This document shows, piece by piece, positions 7,318 through 16,486 of a stretch of 64,000 nt of DNA. A program made the translations under genes and the position numbers. Source of the DNA: an uncultured Alistipes sp. (lineage in GTDB: Bacteria; Bacteroidota; Bacteroidia; Bacteroidales; Rikenellaceae); contig CAAGGL010000031.1 in assembly GCA_900769405.1 (NCBI GenBank), positions 62,001 to 126,000 of the forward strand, in the 5' to 3' direction. Each line of letters opens with the position of its first letter. The first letter of the stretch is position 1. The notes below the pieces were generated by a model that saw nothing but the letters and a program-made list of their open reading frames with translations, had not been told where the DNA came from and did not search any database.

Positions 7318-9465
7318 ATGCGATCGAAGTTGATTAACATACTGCTTGTGGTGGCTGCGGCGATGCTGTGGCCTTCGGTCGTATTGGCGCAGAATAATGC
7401 CAACGCTGCGGCGGAGTTGATGCGCGCGCAGCGCGAGGGTCGTACAACGGGAATGGATCAGGCGGGTGCAAATCCCTTTGGTCAGCCGCAGTACGACGAG
7501 AATGGCGACCCGATCGAGGGCGATCAGGAGCAACAGGATACGACCAAGAAGGAGCGAGTCAAGAAACCGCTCGAATCCTACTTTTTCAGCGACTCGATCC
7601 GCGCACTCAACAACTTCAAGTGGAATCTCGATCCATACGCCAACCGTGTGAAGATCCAGCCGCTGGATACCGTTTTGCGCGATTGGCGAATCGACTACTC
7701 GTTCCAGCAGAAAGGTGTGGGCGACCTCTATTTGGGTAATTTGGGTGGTGCAACTACGCCCCTCAACTACTTCGATCGTCCGCGCAATTTCAACTTCAAG
7801 ATGGCTGACGCTTACGATGGCTACCTGATGAAGTTGGATAATGTCGATTTCTATAACGCCAAGCATCCCTACACGCAGCTGTTCTACACGACGGCGGGTC
7901 AGAAGAGTCGCCAAGAGGATAATTTCCGCGTGATTCACTCGCAGAATATCAACCCCTCGACCAGCGTCAATGTCGATTACAAGAGTAGCGGTACGCGAGG
8001 TATCTACACTTGGCAGCGTGCGCGTGTGAAGGATCTCTCGCTGGCCTTTGCCCATACGGGACGTCGCTACTCGGTGCACGCAGGCTACATCTACAATGCG
8101 GTCGATACGCGCGAGAATGGCGGTGTTGTGGGCGATTGGGCGATTGTCGATACAATGTTCGAACTGACGACCAATGTGCCCGTGAAGTTGCAGGACGCCA
8201 AGAACAAGATCCGCAACAACACCTTCTACGTCGTGCAGTCGATCGGTATTCCGCTGATCGGTCTGACCGAAGATGACTTCACGATGGGCGACCGTCCGGC
8301 GGTCTTTATCGGTCACGCATTTGAATACAACCGCATCTATCGCAAATATACCGACACACGTTCGGGTACGCTCTACACCGACGAGCGCGACGGCTCGGGC
8401 GGTGTGACCCAGCACGAATACTACGAGAATTGGTTTATCGATCCCAATCAGACGGCCGATTCGACCTTCGAGTCGCGAATCTCGAACCGCGTTTTCGTAC
8501 AGATTCAGCCCTGGAACCGCGATGGCGTCGTGGGTGTGATCGACGCAGGTGTGGGTTTGGATAACCATCGCTACTATCAACTCTCGTTGAGCGACTACCT
8601 GTCGGGTGAGCGCAAGGCTGTCAGCAAGACCAGCTACTACGCTTACGGCTCGATCGAGGGTCGCTTCAAGAAGTATTTCGATTGGAGTGGCGATGTGAAG
8701 TTCTATCCGTCGGGTTATCGCGGCGGTGATTTGGAAATTGGCGCAGATATTGCTCTGCGCGCGTTTATCAAGAATCGACCGATTACGCTTTCGGGACGAT
8801 TTTCGAATGTGCTCCGTTCTCCCTCGTACTTCGAGGAGAACTATTTCTCAAACCACTATGCGTGGTTTACTCCTTTGAAAAAGGAGAATGAGGTCCGTTT
8901 TGAGGCTGCCCTCACGGCTCCGGATTATGCTCTGGAAGTGGGTGTTTGGTACGGTTTGGCCAGCGATAAGATCTTTATCGACTCGTTGTGCCGCATCAGC
9001 CAGAGCACCTCGTCGGTCAGCGTCACGGGTCTGTATGCTCGCAAGGATTTCCGCATTGGCGGACTCCATCTGGACAATAGGGTATTGTTGCAGTGGAGTA
9101 CGGATCAAAAGGTAATCCCAGTGCCCAAAGCAAGCGTCGTGCTCTCGTATTACTACGAGTTCGACATCGTGAAAGATGTATTGCGTATGCAGGCGGGATT
9201 GGAAGGTCGCTACAATACGAAGTATTATGCCTTCGGTTATAATCCTGCGCTTGCGTCGTTCTACAACCAACGCGAGGCGAAAGTCGGTAACTATCCGATG
9301 ATCGACGCCTTTGTTTCAGCGAAGTGGAAACGTATGCGAATATTCTTGAAGTTGCAACACGCCAACTACGATCTATTCGGCAAGCGTACCTACTTCTCTG
9401 CGCTTCACTATCCGCTCAACGCGCGAGTATTGAAGCTGGGATTCTCGTGGGGTTTCTATGATTAG
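7318..9465 (+). CDS. Putative outer-membrane porin (Porin_10 type)
   Basis: The 715-residue protein has a signal peptide (about residues 1-24). An acidic, Gln-rich linker (about 50-80) follows, then a long beta-strand-rich body with alternating aromatic and polar residues, ending in an aromatic C-terminus (FSWGFYD) as in outer-membrane barrels. Length and the SYFFSDSIRALNNFKWNLDP region match the Bacteroidetes putative-porin family (Porin_10). The transported substrate is unknown. It follows pssA by 14 bp and precedes a lytic transglycosylase gene, an envelope-related context. Confidence 0.8.
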   Translation: MRSKLINILLVVAAAMLWPSVVLAQNNANAAAELMRAQREGRTTGMDQAGANPFGQPQYDENGDPIEGDQEQQDTTKKERVKKPLESYFFSDSIRALNNFKWNLDPYANRVKIQPLDTVLRDWRIDYSFQQKGVGDLYLGNLGGATTPLNYFDRPRNFNFKMADAYDGYLMKLDNVDFYNAKHPYTQLFYTTAGQKSRQEDNFRVIHSQNINPSTSVNVDYKSSGTRGIYTWQRARVKDLSLAFAHTGRRYSVHAGYIYNAVDTRENGGVVGDWAIVDTMFELTTNVPVKLQDAKNKIRNNTFYVVQSIGIPLIGLTEDDFTMGDRPAVFIGHAFEYNRIYRKYTDTRSGTLYTDERDGSGGVTQHEYYENWFIDPNQTADSTFESRISNRVFVQIQPWNRDGVVGVIDAGVGLDNHRYYQLSLSDYLSGERKAVSKTSYYAYGSIEGRFKKYFDWSGDVKFYPSGYRGGDLEIGADIALRAFIKNRPITLSGRFSNVLRSPSYFEENYFSNHYAWFTPLKKENEVRFEAALTAPDYALEVGVWYGLASDKIFIDSLCRISQSTSSVSVTGLYARKDFRIGGLHLDNRVLLQWSTDQKVIPVPKASVVLSYYYEFDIVKDVLRMQAGLEGRYNTKYYAFGYNPALASFYNQREAKVGNYPMIDAFVSAKWKRMRIFLKLQHANYDLFGKRTYFSALHYPLNARVLKLGFSWGFYD

Positions 9466-9507
9466 CGTGCTCGACAGCTTCGGAAGCTGCCCGCAAAACA
9501 AACTTTT

Positions 9508-10269
9508 ATGCTTAAAAAGACACTTTTAACAGTATCGTTTTTAACCGTTCTTACAATTTTCATTTCAACTGGTCGATTGCTGAATCCCTCGCGAGAGATT
9601 GTGCAGCAGGATAGCGACCAGGTGATTGCGCCGCTGCTGCCCACCGCCGGGGAGGCATATTGCGGCCTTACATTTGCCGAGTACCCGCAGCCCGAGCCTA
9701 AGAAGAAGGCACGCCCGTCGGGTAACCGCACGATCTCGACCTACGACGATATGATGCGTCGTGCCGCAGCCGAGTCGGGTCACGATTGGCGCCTGCTGAG
9801 TGCAATTGCATTCCACGAGTCGCGCTTCAATCCCGACGCTGTGTCGAAGGTTGGTGCATTCGGCCTGATGCAGATTATGCCTCGCGTGGCGGAACAGTTC
9901 AATGTGCCGCAGGAGGAGGCTTTCGAGCCGGAGATGAATATCCGTCTGGCGTCGAAACTGCTTAATAAGATCAACCGATCGCTCAAACTCTCTGACGATG
10001 CGTCGGAGGAGGATCGCCTGAGCCTTATGCTGGCGAGCTATGTGGGCGGTATCGGTCACGTGCGCGATGCGCAGCGATTGGCTGCCAAGCATAGCGAGGA
10101 CCCTGAGAAATGGGAGGTCGTGTCGCGCTATTTGGAGTTGAAGGGTCAGCCCGAGTATTATCAGGATTCGGTCGTACGTTGCGGCCGCTTTACGGGCATC
10201 AAACAGACCTTGGCCTATGTGCGCAACGTGAAGTCGCACTACGACAAATATTGCGAGCAGACACTCTAA
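9508..10269 (+). CDS. Lytic transglycosylase (SLT domain)
   Basis: The 253-residue protein has an N-terminal signal anchor (about residues 5-24) and a C-terminal SLT lysozyme-like domain (about 75-215). The catalytic Glu lies in FHESRFNP (about residue 95), followed by GAFGLMQIMP and a later LASYVGGIGHV. Such enzymes cut peptidoglycan glycan strands in the periplasm to form anhydro-muropeptides. It resembles the catalytic half of MltF but has no substrate-binding-protein domain. A terminator at 10313-10340 closes the unit that begins at pssA. Confidence 0.88.
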   Translation: MLKKTLLTVSFLTVLTIFISTGRLLNPSREIVQQDSDQVIAPLLPTAGEAYCGLTFAEYPQPEPKKKARPSGNRTISTYDDMMRRAAAESGHDWRLLSAIAFHESRFNPDAVSKVGAFGLMQIMPRVAEQFNVPQEEAFEPEMNIRLASKLLNKINRSLKLSDDASEEDRLSLMLASYVGGIGHVRDAQRLAAKHSEDPEKWEVVSRYLELKGQPEYYQDSVVRCGRFTGIKQTLAYVRNVKSHYDKYCEQTL

Positions 10270-10312
10270 TGTGTGCCGTGCCGCAGTCGAGGTCTAAACG
10301 ATTCAGAATTAA

Positions 10313-10340
10313 GAGTCACCCGAGGGTGGCTCTTTTTTTT
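10313..10340 (+). terminator. Intrinsic terminator after lytic transglycosylase
   Basis: The stem GAGTCACC/GGTGGCTC with a CGAG loop is followed by eight T residues. Confidence 0.85.
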
Positions 10341-10373
10341 AATTCACAATTCAAAATTCAAGATTCAAAATTG
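10341..10373. repeat. Short AT-rich 7-bp tandem repeat
   Basis: Four to five imperfect copies of AATTCAA lie in tandem directly after the terminator T-run (AATTCAC, AATTCAA, AATTCAA, GATTCAA, AATTG). Function is unknown. Confidence 0.6.
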
Positions 10374-10397
10374 TTTTTCATTTGATGCAATTTAGGC

Positions 10398-10510
10398 TCA
10401 TCATTGGGGATGTGGGGGCTAGCCCGAAGGGCGACCCGCCAATGATGACACGCCTCGCCGAGGCGTGGACTCTGCCCCCGAACTTGGCGATTTTCGAGAA
10501 AATCGCATTA
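10398..10510 (+). repeat. Composite nested-hairpin element, copy A
   Basis: The outer stem TCATCATTGG (10398-10407) pairs with CCAATGATGA (10439-10448). Inside it lie TGTGGGGGCTA and a small inner hairpin GCCC-GAA-GGGC (10422-10432). A second hairpin, CACGCCTC/GAGGCGTG (10449-10466), follows at once, and a third, GCGATTTT/AAAATCGC (10487-10506), comes later. The core resembles copy B at 57251-57318 in sequence, and copy C in architecture. No gene lies here. The rest of the 10270-10678 gap holds the upstream repeat, this element, a CGCGCG inverted repeat near 10566-10590 and the OPT promoter. Confidence 0.65.
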
Positions 10511-10605
10511 AATGTGAATCACGAATTTCGCTTATTATCCCCAATTTGTTGCGAAAAAAACTTCTCGCGCGCGTGTAGGGTATGCGCGCGTATGGAATTT
10601 TTATG

Positions 10606-10613
10606 TATATTTG
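10606..10613 (+). promoter_or_regulatory. Candidate -7 promoter element for the OPT transporter
   Basis: TATATTTG matches TAnnTTTG and lies 65 bp before the start codon of the transporter gene. Confidence 0.55.
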
Positions 10614-10678
10614 CGTGATGTATTGTACCGAAGGTGGAATGCGTAAAACGAAATTAATCTCAAAAACTTAAATAAATT

Positions 10679-12631
10679 ATGACACAAGATCAACAAAAAC
10701 AGCTCACTTCGCTGCCCGAAAATGCCTACCGCGAGTTGGCCGAGGGCGAGAAGTATGAACCTATGATGTCATCGACATCGACCCCCGCCGAGGTAACTCC
10801 CTATTCGGTTTCGATGGGTATTTTGATGGCCGTTCTGTTCTCGGCAGCAGCGGCTTATCTGGGCTTGAAGATCGGTCAGGTCTTCGAGGCTGCAATTCCT
10901 ATTGCAATTATCGCTGTCGGCGTAGGTAATATGCTCGGCAAGCGTAATACGCTGGGTCAGAATGTTATTATCCAGTCGATCGGCGCATCGTCGGGTGTGA
11001 TCGTGGCGGGTGCAATCTTCACCCTGCCTGCGCTCTACATCTTGGGCTTGGAGGCTCAGTTCTATCAGGTATTCCTCTCGTCGCTGCTGGGTGGCGTGCT
11101 GGGTATCGTGCTGCTGATCCCCTTCCGCAAGTATTTCGTTAAGGATATGCACGGCAAGTATCCCTTCCCCGAGGCTACGGCTACCACCGAGGTGCTCGTG
11201 TCGGGTGAGAAGGGCGGTAATCAGGCTAAGTTGCTGGCAGTGAGTGGTCTGATTGGTGGTCTTTACGACTTCGTGATCAGCACCTTCGGTTGGTGGCACG
11301 AGCAGGTTACGACCCGCATCTGCGAGTGGGGTGTAAATGTTGCCGATAAGTTCAAGACCGTTATGAGCGTCAATACGGGTGCTGCGGTGCTCGGTTTGGG
11401 CTATATCATCGGTCTGAAATATGCAGCGTTCATCTGCGCAGGTTCGTTCCTCGTATGGTTCGTGATCGTTCCCGTTATTGGTATGGCGGGTGGCGACGTG
11501 ACCGCAGCAATGACTGCCGAGTCGATCTTCGCAGCGTATGCTAAGCCGATCGGTATCGGCGGTATCGCAATGGCGGGTATAATCGGTATCGTACGTCAGG
11601 CAGGTATCATCAAGTCGGCTGTCGGTCTGGCAGCTAAGGAGCTTGGTGGTAAGAAGGGTGGTGCAGCTGAGGCTACCGAGCGTACTCAGCGCGACCTGTC
11701 GATGAAACTGATCCTGACCGTTCTGATCGCGGCTCTCTTGACCACGTTCATCTTCTTCCAGTTTGGAGTGCTGAACAATTGGTTGTACTCGATCGTAGCA
11801 ATCCTGATCGTATTCGTTATCGCATTCTTGTTCACGACCGTTGCTGCTAACGCAATCGCAATCGTTGGTTCGAACCCCGTGTCGGGTATGACGCTGATGA
11901 CGCTGATCCTCTCGTCGTTGGTGCTGGTTAGCATCGGCTTGAACGGCACGGCAGGTATGACCGCAGCGATGATCATCGGTGGTGTGGTTTGTACCGCGCT
12001 GTCGATGGCGGGTGGTTTCATCACCGACTTGAAGATCGGTTACTGGTTGGGTACTACCCCCTCGAAGCAGGAGGGTTGGAAGTTCCTCGGTACGGCGATC
12101 TCGGCTGCAACCGTTGCAGGTGTGATGATCATTCTGAATAAGACCTACGGTTTTGGTCCCGATAGCCCGCTGGTAGCTCCTCAGGCAAACGCTATGGCTG
12201 AGGTTATCCGTCCGTTGATGTCGGGTGGCGAGACCCCGTGGATCCTCTACTTCGCAGGTGCAGCTCTGGCGCTGACGCTGACTATGATCGGTGTTCCCGC
12301 GCTGGCATTTGCATTGGGTATGTTCATCCCTCTGTCGCTCAATACTCCGCTGTTGGTGGGTGGCCTGATCGCTTGGTTCGTATCGAGCCGCTCAAAGGAT
12401 AAGGCGCTGAACAAGGCTCGTGCCGATCGTGGTACGCTGATTGCGTCGGGCTTCATCGCTGGTGGTGCGTTGATGGGTGTTGTAAGTGCAGTATTGCGCT
12501 TCTGCGAGATCGACTGGTTTGCTGCCGAGTGGAACGCATCGAAGGGTGCTGAGTGGCTGTCGGTAGTGATGTACGTACTGATCATCGGTTATATGATCTG
12601 GGATTCGTATCGCGCCAAGAAGGAGGAGTAG
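10679..12631 (+). CDS. OPT family oligopeptide transporter
   Basis: The 650-residue inner-membrane protein has about 14-16 hydrophobic helices. Its N-terminal region has the OPT-family pattern: the segment around residues 40-70 contains AAAYLGLKIGQVFEAAIP and later KRNTLGQNVIIQSIGAS. Family members take up small peptides or, in some branches, metal chelates, driven by the proton gradient. The peptidase T gene begins 29 bp downstream, which supports a peptide substrate: peptides could be imported and then trimmed. No terminator separates the two. Confidence 0.9.
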   Translation: MTQDQQKQLTSLPENAYRELAEGEKYEPMMSSTSTPAEVTPYSVSMGILMAVLFSAAAAYLGLKIGQVFEAAIPIAIIAVGVGNMLGKRNTLGQNVIIQSIGASSGVIVAGAIFTLPALYILGLEAQFYQVFLSSLLGGVLGIVLLIPFRKYFVKDMHGKYPFPEATATTEVLVSGEKGGNQAKLLAVSGLIGGLYDFVISTFGWWHEQVTTRICEWGVNVADKFKTVMSVNTGAAVLGLGYIIGLKYAAFICAGSFLVWFVIVPVIGMAGGDVTAAMTAESIFAAYAKPIGIGGIAMAGIIGIVRQAGIIKSAVGLAAKELGGKKGGAAEATERTQRDLSMKLILTVLIAALLTTFIFFQFGVLNNWLYSIVAILIVFVIAFLFTTVAANAIAIVGSNPVSGMTLMTLILSSLVLVSIGLNGTAGMTAAMIIGGVVCTALSMAGGFITDLKIGYWLGTTPSKQEGWKFLGTAISAATVAGVMIILNKTYGFGPDSPLVAPQANAMAEVIRPLMSGGETPWILYFAGAALALTLTMIGVPALAFALGMFIPLSLNTPLLVGGLIAWFVSSRSKDKALNKARADRGTLIASGFIAGGALMGVVSAVLRFCEIDWFAAEWNASKGAEWLSVVMYVLIIGYMIWDSYRAKKEE

Positions 12632-12660
12632 TCTAAACCGAACAAAACTAAAACAGAACT

Positions 12661-13878
12661 ATGGAACTGAAAGAACGTTTTTTGAAATATGTGTCGTACG
12701 ATACGCAGAGCTGCGAGGATAGTACGACATTCCCCTCGACCGACAAACAGAAGGTGCTGTTGGCTGATTTGGCTGACGAGATGCGCGCGCTGGGTATGAC
12801 CGAGGTAACGATGGACGAGTATGGCTACGTGATGGGTACGATTCCTGCGTCGAAGGGCAAGGAGTCGGCTCCCGTGATTGGTTTTATCTCGCACGTCGAT
12901 ACGGCTCCCGATATGAGTGGCAAAGATGTTAAACCTCAGGTGATTGAGTGCTACGAGGGTGGCGACATCAAGCTCAACGATCAGCTGACGATGCGTGTCG
13001 AGGACTTCCCCGAACTCAATTTCTTCAAGGGTCACACGCTGATCCACACCGACGGCACGACGCTGCTCGGTGCTGACGACAAGGCGGGTGTTGCCGAGAT
13101 TATGACCGCTGCGGAGTATCTGCTGACCCACCCCGAGATCGAGCACGGCAAGATCCGTATCGGCTTCACGCCCGATGAGGAGATTGGTCGCGGTGTCGAT
13201 TACTTCAATGTTGAAGCTTTTGGTGCTCAGTTTGCCTATACGGTCGATGGCGGTATGGAGGGTGAGTTGGAGTACGAGAACTTCAACGCCGCAGGTGCTA
13301 AGATCCATATTCAGGGTCGCAATGTTCACCCGGGCTATGCTAAGGATAAGATGATCAACGCTTTGCAGGTAGCTTGCGAGATCAACTCGATGTTGCCCGC
13401 AGTGCAGCGTCCCGAGCATACCGAAGGTTACGAGGGCTTCTATCACCTGATCGGCATCAATGGTGCGGTTGAGGAGGCTGATATGAGCTACATCGTTCGT
13501 GACCACGACCGTGCTAAGTTCGAGCAGAAGAAGACATACTTGGAGGGCGTTGTTGCGTTGCTCACAAAGAAGTATGGCGAGGGCGTGATCGAACTGAAAC
13601 TGACCGATCAGTACTACAATATGCGCGAGATGGTTGAGCCGCATCCCGAGGTTATCGAGCGTGCTCTGGCAGCTATGCGCGAGGCTGGTGTTGAGCCGCT
13701 GGTACGCCCGATTCGTGGCGGTACGGACGGTTCGCGTCTGTCGTATATGGGTCTGCCGTGCCCCAACCTCTTCACGGGAGGTATGAACTTCCACGGCAAG
13801 TTTGAATACTGCTCGCTGACGACGATGGGTCGCGCGATGCAGGTTATTCTGAATCTGGCTCGTTTGTGGGCTGAATAA
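12661..13878 (+). CDS. pepT: Peptidase T (aminotripeptidase)
   Basis: The 405-residue M20-family metallopeptidase removes the N-terminal residue from tripeptides in the cytoplasm. Metal-binding and catalytic motifs are visible: SHVDTAPD (about residues 77-84), GADDKAGVAE (about 138-147), the Glu pair in DEEIGRG (about 174-180), and the C-terminal His in GGMNFHGKFE. Length is as expected for PepT. It sits between a peptide transporter gene and nadE, whose ATG follows 7 bp after the pepT stop. Confidence 0.95.
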   Translation: MELKERFLKYVSYDTQSCEDSTTFPSTDKQKVLLADLADEMRALGMTEVTMDEYGYVMGTIPASKGKESAPVIGFISHVDTAPDMSGKDVKPQVIECYEGGDIKLNDQLTMRVEDFPELNFFKGHTLIHTDGTTLLGADDKAGVAEIMTAAEYLLTHPEIEHGKIRIGFTPDEEIGRGVDYFNVEAFGAQFAYTVDGGMEGELEYENFNAAGAKIHIQGRNVHPGYAKDKMINALQVACEINSMLPAVQRPEHTEGYEGFYHLIGINGAVEEADMSYIVRDHDRAKFEQKKTYLEGVVALLTKKYGEGVIELKLTDQYYNMREMVEPHPEVIERALAAMREAGVEPLVRPIRGGTDGSRLSYMGLPCPNLFTGGMNFHGKFEYCSLTTMGRAMQVILNLARLWAE

Positions 13879-13885
13879 TTTGAAG

Positions 13886-15814
13886 ATGAAGAACTTTGGA
13901 TTTTTGAAGGTTGCTGCGGCCGTTCCGACGGTCGCAGTTGCCGATTGCTCGACCAACGCCGCACGCATCGAGGCTTTGATGCGTCGTGCGGAGGCGTCGG
14001 GTGTGGCGGTGACGGTCTTTCCCGAGTTGTCGCTGACGGGATATACGTGTGGTGATCTGCTGTTGCAGGATACGCTGTTGGAGGCTGCCGAGACGGCTTT
14101 GGCGCACTTGGTCGATGTATCGGCTGAGTTGCAGGGTGCATTCGTTGTGGGTCTGCCCGTTGAGGTGCGCGGTAGCCTATATAATTGTGCAGCAGTCGTT
14201 TCGAGAGGTAAGATCGTGGGCGTTGTGCCTAAGAGTTTTCTGTCGGATCACGGTGCGTCGAACCAGAAGCGCTGGTTTGCAACGGGCGTCGGACTTTATG
14301 GCAACTGCATCAGATTGTGCGGTTGCGAGGTGCCGTTTGGACGCGAGTTGATCTTTACGGCCGAGAACGTCAATTTCGGTGTAGAGATTGGCGAGGACCT
14401 CTGGGCGGTCGTTCCTCCCTCGTCGCAAATGGCGAAGGGTGGTGCTGAGGTGATCCTCTGCCCGGCGGCTTGCGCGGCGGTGGCTGAGAAGTACCAATAT
14501 GCGCGCGAGTTGATCGCACAGCAGTCGGCACGCACGATGACCGCCTACGTTTATGCGTCGGCAGGATTCGGCGAATCGACCACCGATCTGGTCTTTGACG
14601 GTGGTGCGATTGTAGCTGAGAATGGTCGAGTAGTAGCTGAGGGTGAGCGCTTTGCGATCGAGGAGCAGTTGTCGGTTTGCGATGTCGATATCGAGTATCT
14701 GCGTTCGGAGCGTCGTCGCTCGACTACGCTGCACGGCGAGAACTTTATGGAGCCGCCGATGACAACGGTCGATATCGAGCTGCCCGTGGGCGATGTCGAG
14801 GCGCGATTTGATCGTGAGGTCGATCAGTCGCCTTTCGTGCCGTGCGATGAGCAGAAACGTGCCGCGCGCTGTGCCGAAATCTTCAAAATCCAAACAATGG
14901 GCTTAGCCAAGCGTCTGCACCATATCCACTCGACAAAGGCCGTAATCGGTATTTCGGGCGGTTTGGATTCGACTCTGGCTCTGCTGGTTACGGTGGCGAC
15001 GTTCGACCGCCTGGGTCTGGATCGCAAGGGCGTGATCGGCGTTACGATGCCCGGTTTCGGTACGACGGGTCGCACCTATAACAACGCACTGCGAATGATG
15101 GAGGCGTTGGGTGTTACCGTGCGCGAGATCTCGATTGTCAAGGCTTGTCGCCAACACTTCGAGGATCTGGGTCTGCCCGAGACCGATCGTAGCGTGACGT
15201 ACGAGAATTCGCAGGCTCGCGAGCGTACGCAATTGCTTATGGATCTGGCTAATATGGAGAACGCTCTGGTCATTGGTACAGGCGATTTGAGCGAGTTGGC
15301 ATTGGGTTGGGCAACCTACAATGGCGACCATATGTCGATGTATGGCGTCAATGGCGGAGTGCCCAAGACGTTGGTGCGTCACTTGGTGGGTTGGTTTGCG
15401 TCGCAGCCTGAGAATGAGGCTGTTGCGGTAACCTTGCGCGATGTGATGGCAACGCCTATCAGCCCCGAGTTGTTGCCTGCCGACGAGCAGGGCAACATCG
15501 CTCAGAAGACCGAGGATCTGGTTGGTCCGTACGAACTGCACGACTTCTTCCTGCACGGCTTGATGCGTTGCGGCTATGCGCCCGAGAAGATCGAGTTCCT
15601 GGCGCGTAAGGCATTTGCGGGCGAATATGACGACAAGACAATAAATCATTGGCTCACGACGTTTGTTCGTCGATTCTTCAATCAGCAGTTCAAGCGTTCG
15701 GCGCTGCCCGATGGCCCGAAGGTGGGTTCGGTGGGTTTGTCGCCGCGCGGTGATTGGCAGATGCCGAGTGATGCGGTGTCGGCAGAGTGGTTAAAACGTC
15801 TAAACAATAAGTAA
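13886..15814 (+). CDS. nadE: NAD(+) synthase, two-domain type with altered glutaminase site
   Basis: The 642-residue protein has an N-terminal nitrilase-like glutaminase domain (about residues 1-290) and a C-terminal NAD synthetase domain (about 330-640) with the ATP pyrophosphatase loop GISGGLDSTLAL. It amidates deamido-NAD, using ammonia normally released from glutamine. In the glutaminase half, Glu47 (FPELSLTGY) and Lys116 (VPKSF) of the Glu-Lys-Cys triad are present. The Cys position in the usual GVEICEDLW motif is Gly169 (codon GGC at 14390-14392). I start at ATG 13886 rather than the upstream TTG at 13880. The synthetase half looks intact, so ammonia-dependent activity is expected. Confidence 0.9.
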   Translation: MKNFGFLKVAAAVPTVAVADCSTNAARIEALMRRAEASGVAVTVFPELSLTGYTCGDLLLQDTLLEAAETALAHLVDVSAELQGAFVVGLPVEVRGSLYNCAAVVSRGKIVGVVPKSFLSDHGASNQKRWFATGVGLYGNCIRLCGCEVPFGRELIFTAENVNFGVEIGEDLWAVVPPSSQMAKGGAEVILCPAACAAVAEKYQYARELIAQQSARTMTAYVYASAGFGESTTDLVFDGGAIVAENGRVVAEGERFAIEEQLSVCDVDIEYLRSERRRSTTLHGENFMEPPMTTVDIELPVGDVEARFDREVDQSPFVPCDEQKRAARCAEIFKIQTMGLAKRLHHIHSTKAVIGISGGLDSTLALLVTVATFDRLGLDRKGVIGVTMPGFGTTGRTYNNALRMMEALGVTVREISIVKACRQHFEDLGLPETDRSVTYENSQARERTQLLMDLANMENALVIGTGDLSELALGWATYNGDHMSMYGVNGGVPKTLVRHLVGWFASQPENEAVAVTLRDVMATPISPELLPADEQGNIAQKTEDLVGPYELHDFFLHGLMRCGYAPEKIEFLARKAFAGEYDDKTINHWLTTFVRRFFNQQFKRSALPDGPKVGSVGLSPRGDWQMPSDAVSAEWLKRLNNK

Positions 15815-16405
15815 ATGAAGCGATTAATGATTCTTGCGGCGGTGCTCGTGATGAGTGTCGGTGCTCAGGCACAGAGCCTGAAAGATATTTTGGGTGGTCT
15901 GGTGAATGCCGTGAAGGGCAGCACAACCATCGAGCAGAGCATCGTGGGCGAGTGGGGTTATACCCAACCAGCACTTGCGCTCAAAAGCGATAATGTGTTG
16001 GCTCAGGCGGGTAGTTCGCTGATGTCGGGCACGATCGAGAAAAAGCTGGCAACCTACTACGAGAAGGTGGGTTTGAAGGCAGGTTCGGCAGCGATCACAT
16101 TGACTGAGGATAAGCAGTTTACACTCACAATGGGCAAGCGTACACTGCAAGGAACCTACGAGTTCGATGACGCGACCAAGGCACTGACTCTCAACTTCAC
16201 GACCAAAACCTCGGTTAAGATCGGTAAGATCAAGGGCGAGGCGCAGCTGTCGGGAGGCGACTTGAAGTTGCTGTTTGCGGCGGACAAGATGTTGAAGATT
16301 ATCAAGGGTTTGTCGGCAGTGTCGAACAACTCGTCGATTGCGGCGATCTCGCAGGTTGCCGATCAGTACGACGGTATGAGCCTCGGTATGACCTTCGCGA
16401 AGTAG
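15815..16405 (+). CDS. DUF4923 family secreted protein
   Basis: The 196-residue protein has a signal peptide (about residues 1-20, ending AQA). A lipocalin-like beta-rich body follows, with IVGEWGYTQPALAL near 43-56 and LTEDKQFTLTMGKRTLQGTY near 95-115. This matches the Bacteroidales DUF4923 family as I know it; its function is undescribed. The ATG directly follows the nadE stop with no gap, so translation is probably coupled. The product is likely periplasmic or surface-exposed. A terminator follows at 16432-16469. Confidence 0.8.
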   Translation: MKRLMILAAVLVMSVGAQAQSLKDILGGLVNAVKGSTTIEQSIVGEWGYTQPALALKSDNVLAQAGSSLMSGTIEKKLATYYEKVGLKAGSAAITLTEDKQFTLTMGKRTLQGTYEFDDATKALTLNFTTKTSVKIGKIKGEAQLSGGDLKLLFAADKMLKIIKGLSAVSNNSSIAAISQVADQYDGMSLGMTFAK

Positions 16406-16431
16406 TCGTTTCGCACTTACGCTGAAAATAG

Positions 16432-16469
16432 AAAGCTGCGCTCCTCATTGCGAGGGACGCGGCTTTTTG
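16432..16469. terminator. Intrinsic terminator between converging genes
   Basis: A long stem (AAAGCTGCGCTCCTC against GAGGGACGCGGCTTT, with wobble pairs and one mismatch) is followed by TTTTTG on the plus strand. Confidence 0.75.
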
Positions 16470-16486
16470 TTATATATAAGTGACTG

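Noticed and set aside
10382..10618. A 78-codon frame across the OPT upstream gap
   Set aside because: It runs through the nested hairpins and the promoter; the composition is that of structured DNA, not protein.
10500..10678. Riboswitch upstream of the OPT transporter
   Set aside because: Hairpins are present, but I see no known aptamer core and no terminator/antiterminator pair next to the start codon.
12589..13968. A 459-codon frame opposite pepT
   Set aside because: Shadow of peptidase T, with no recognisable domain.
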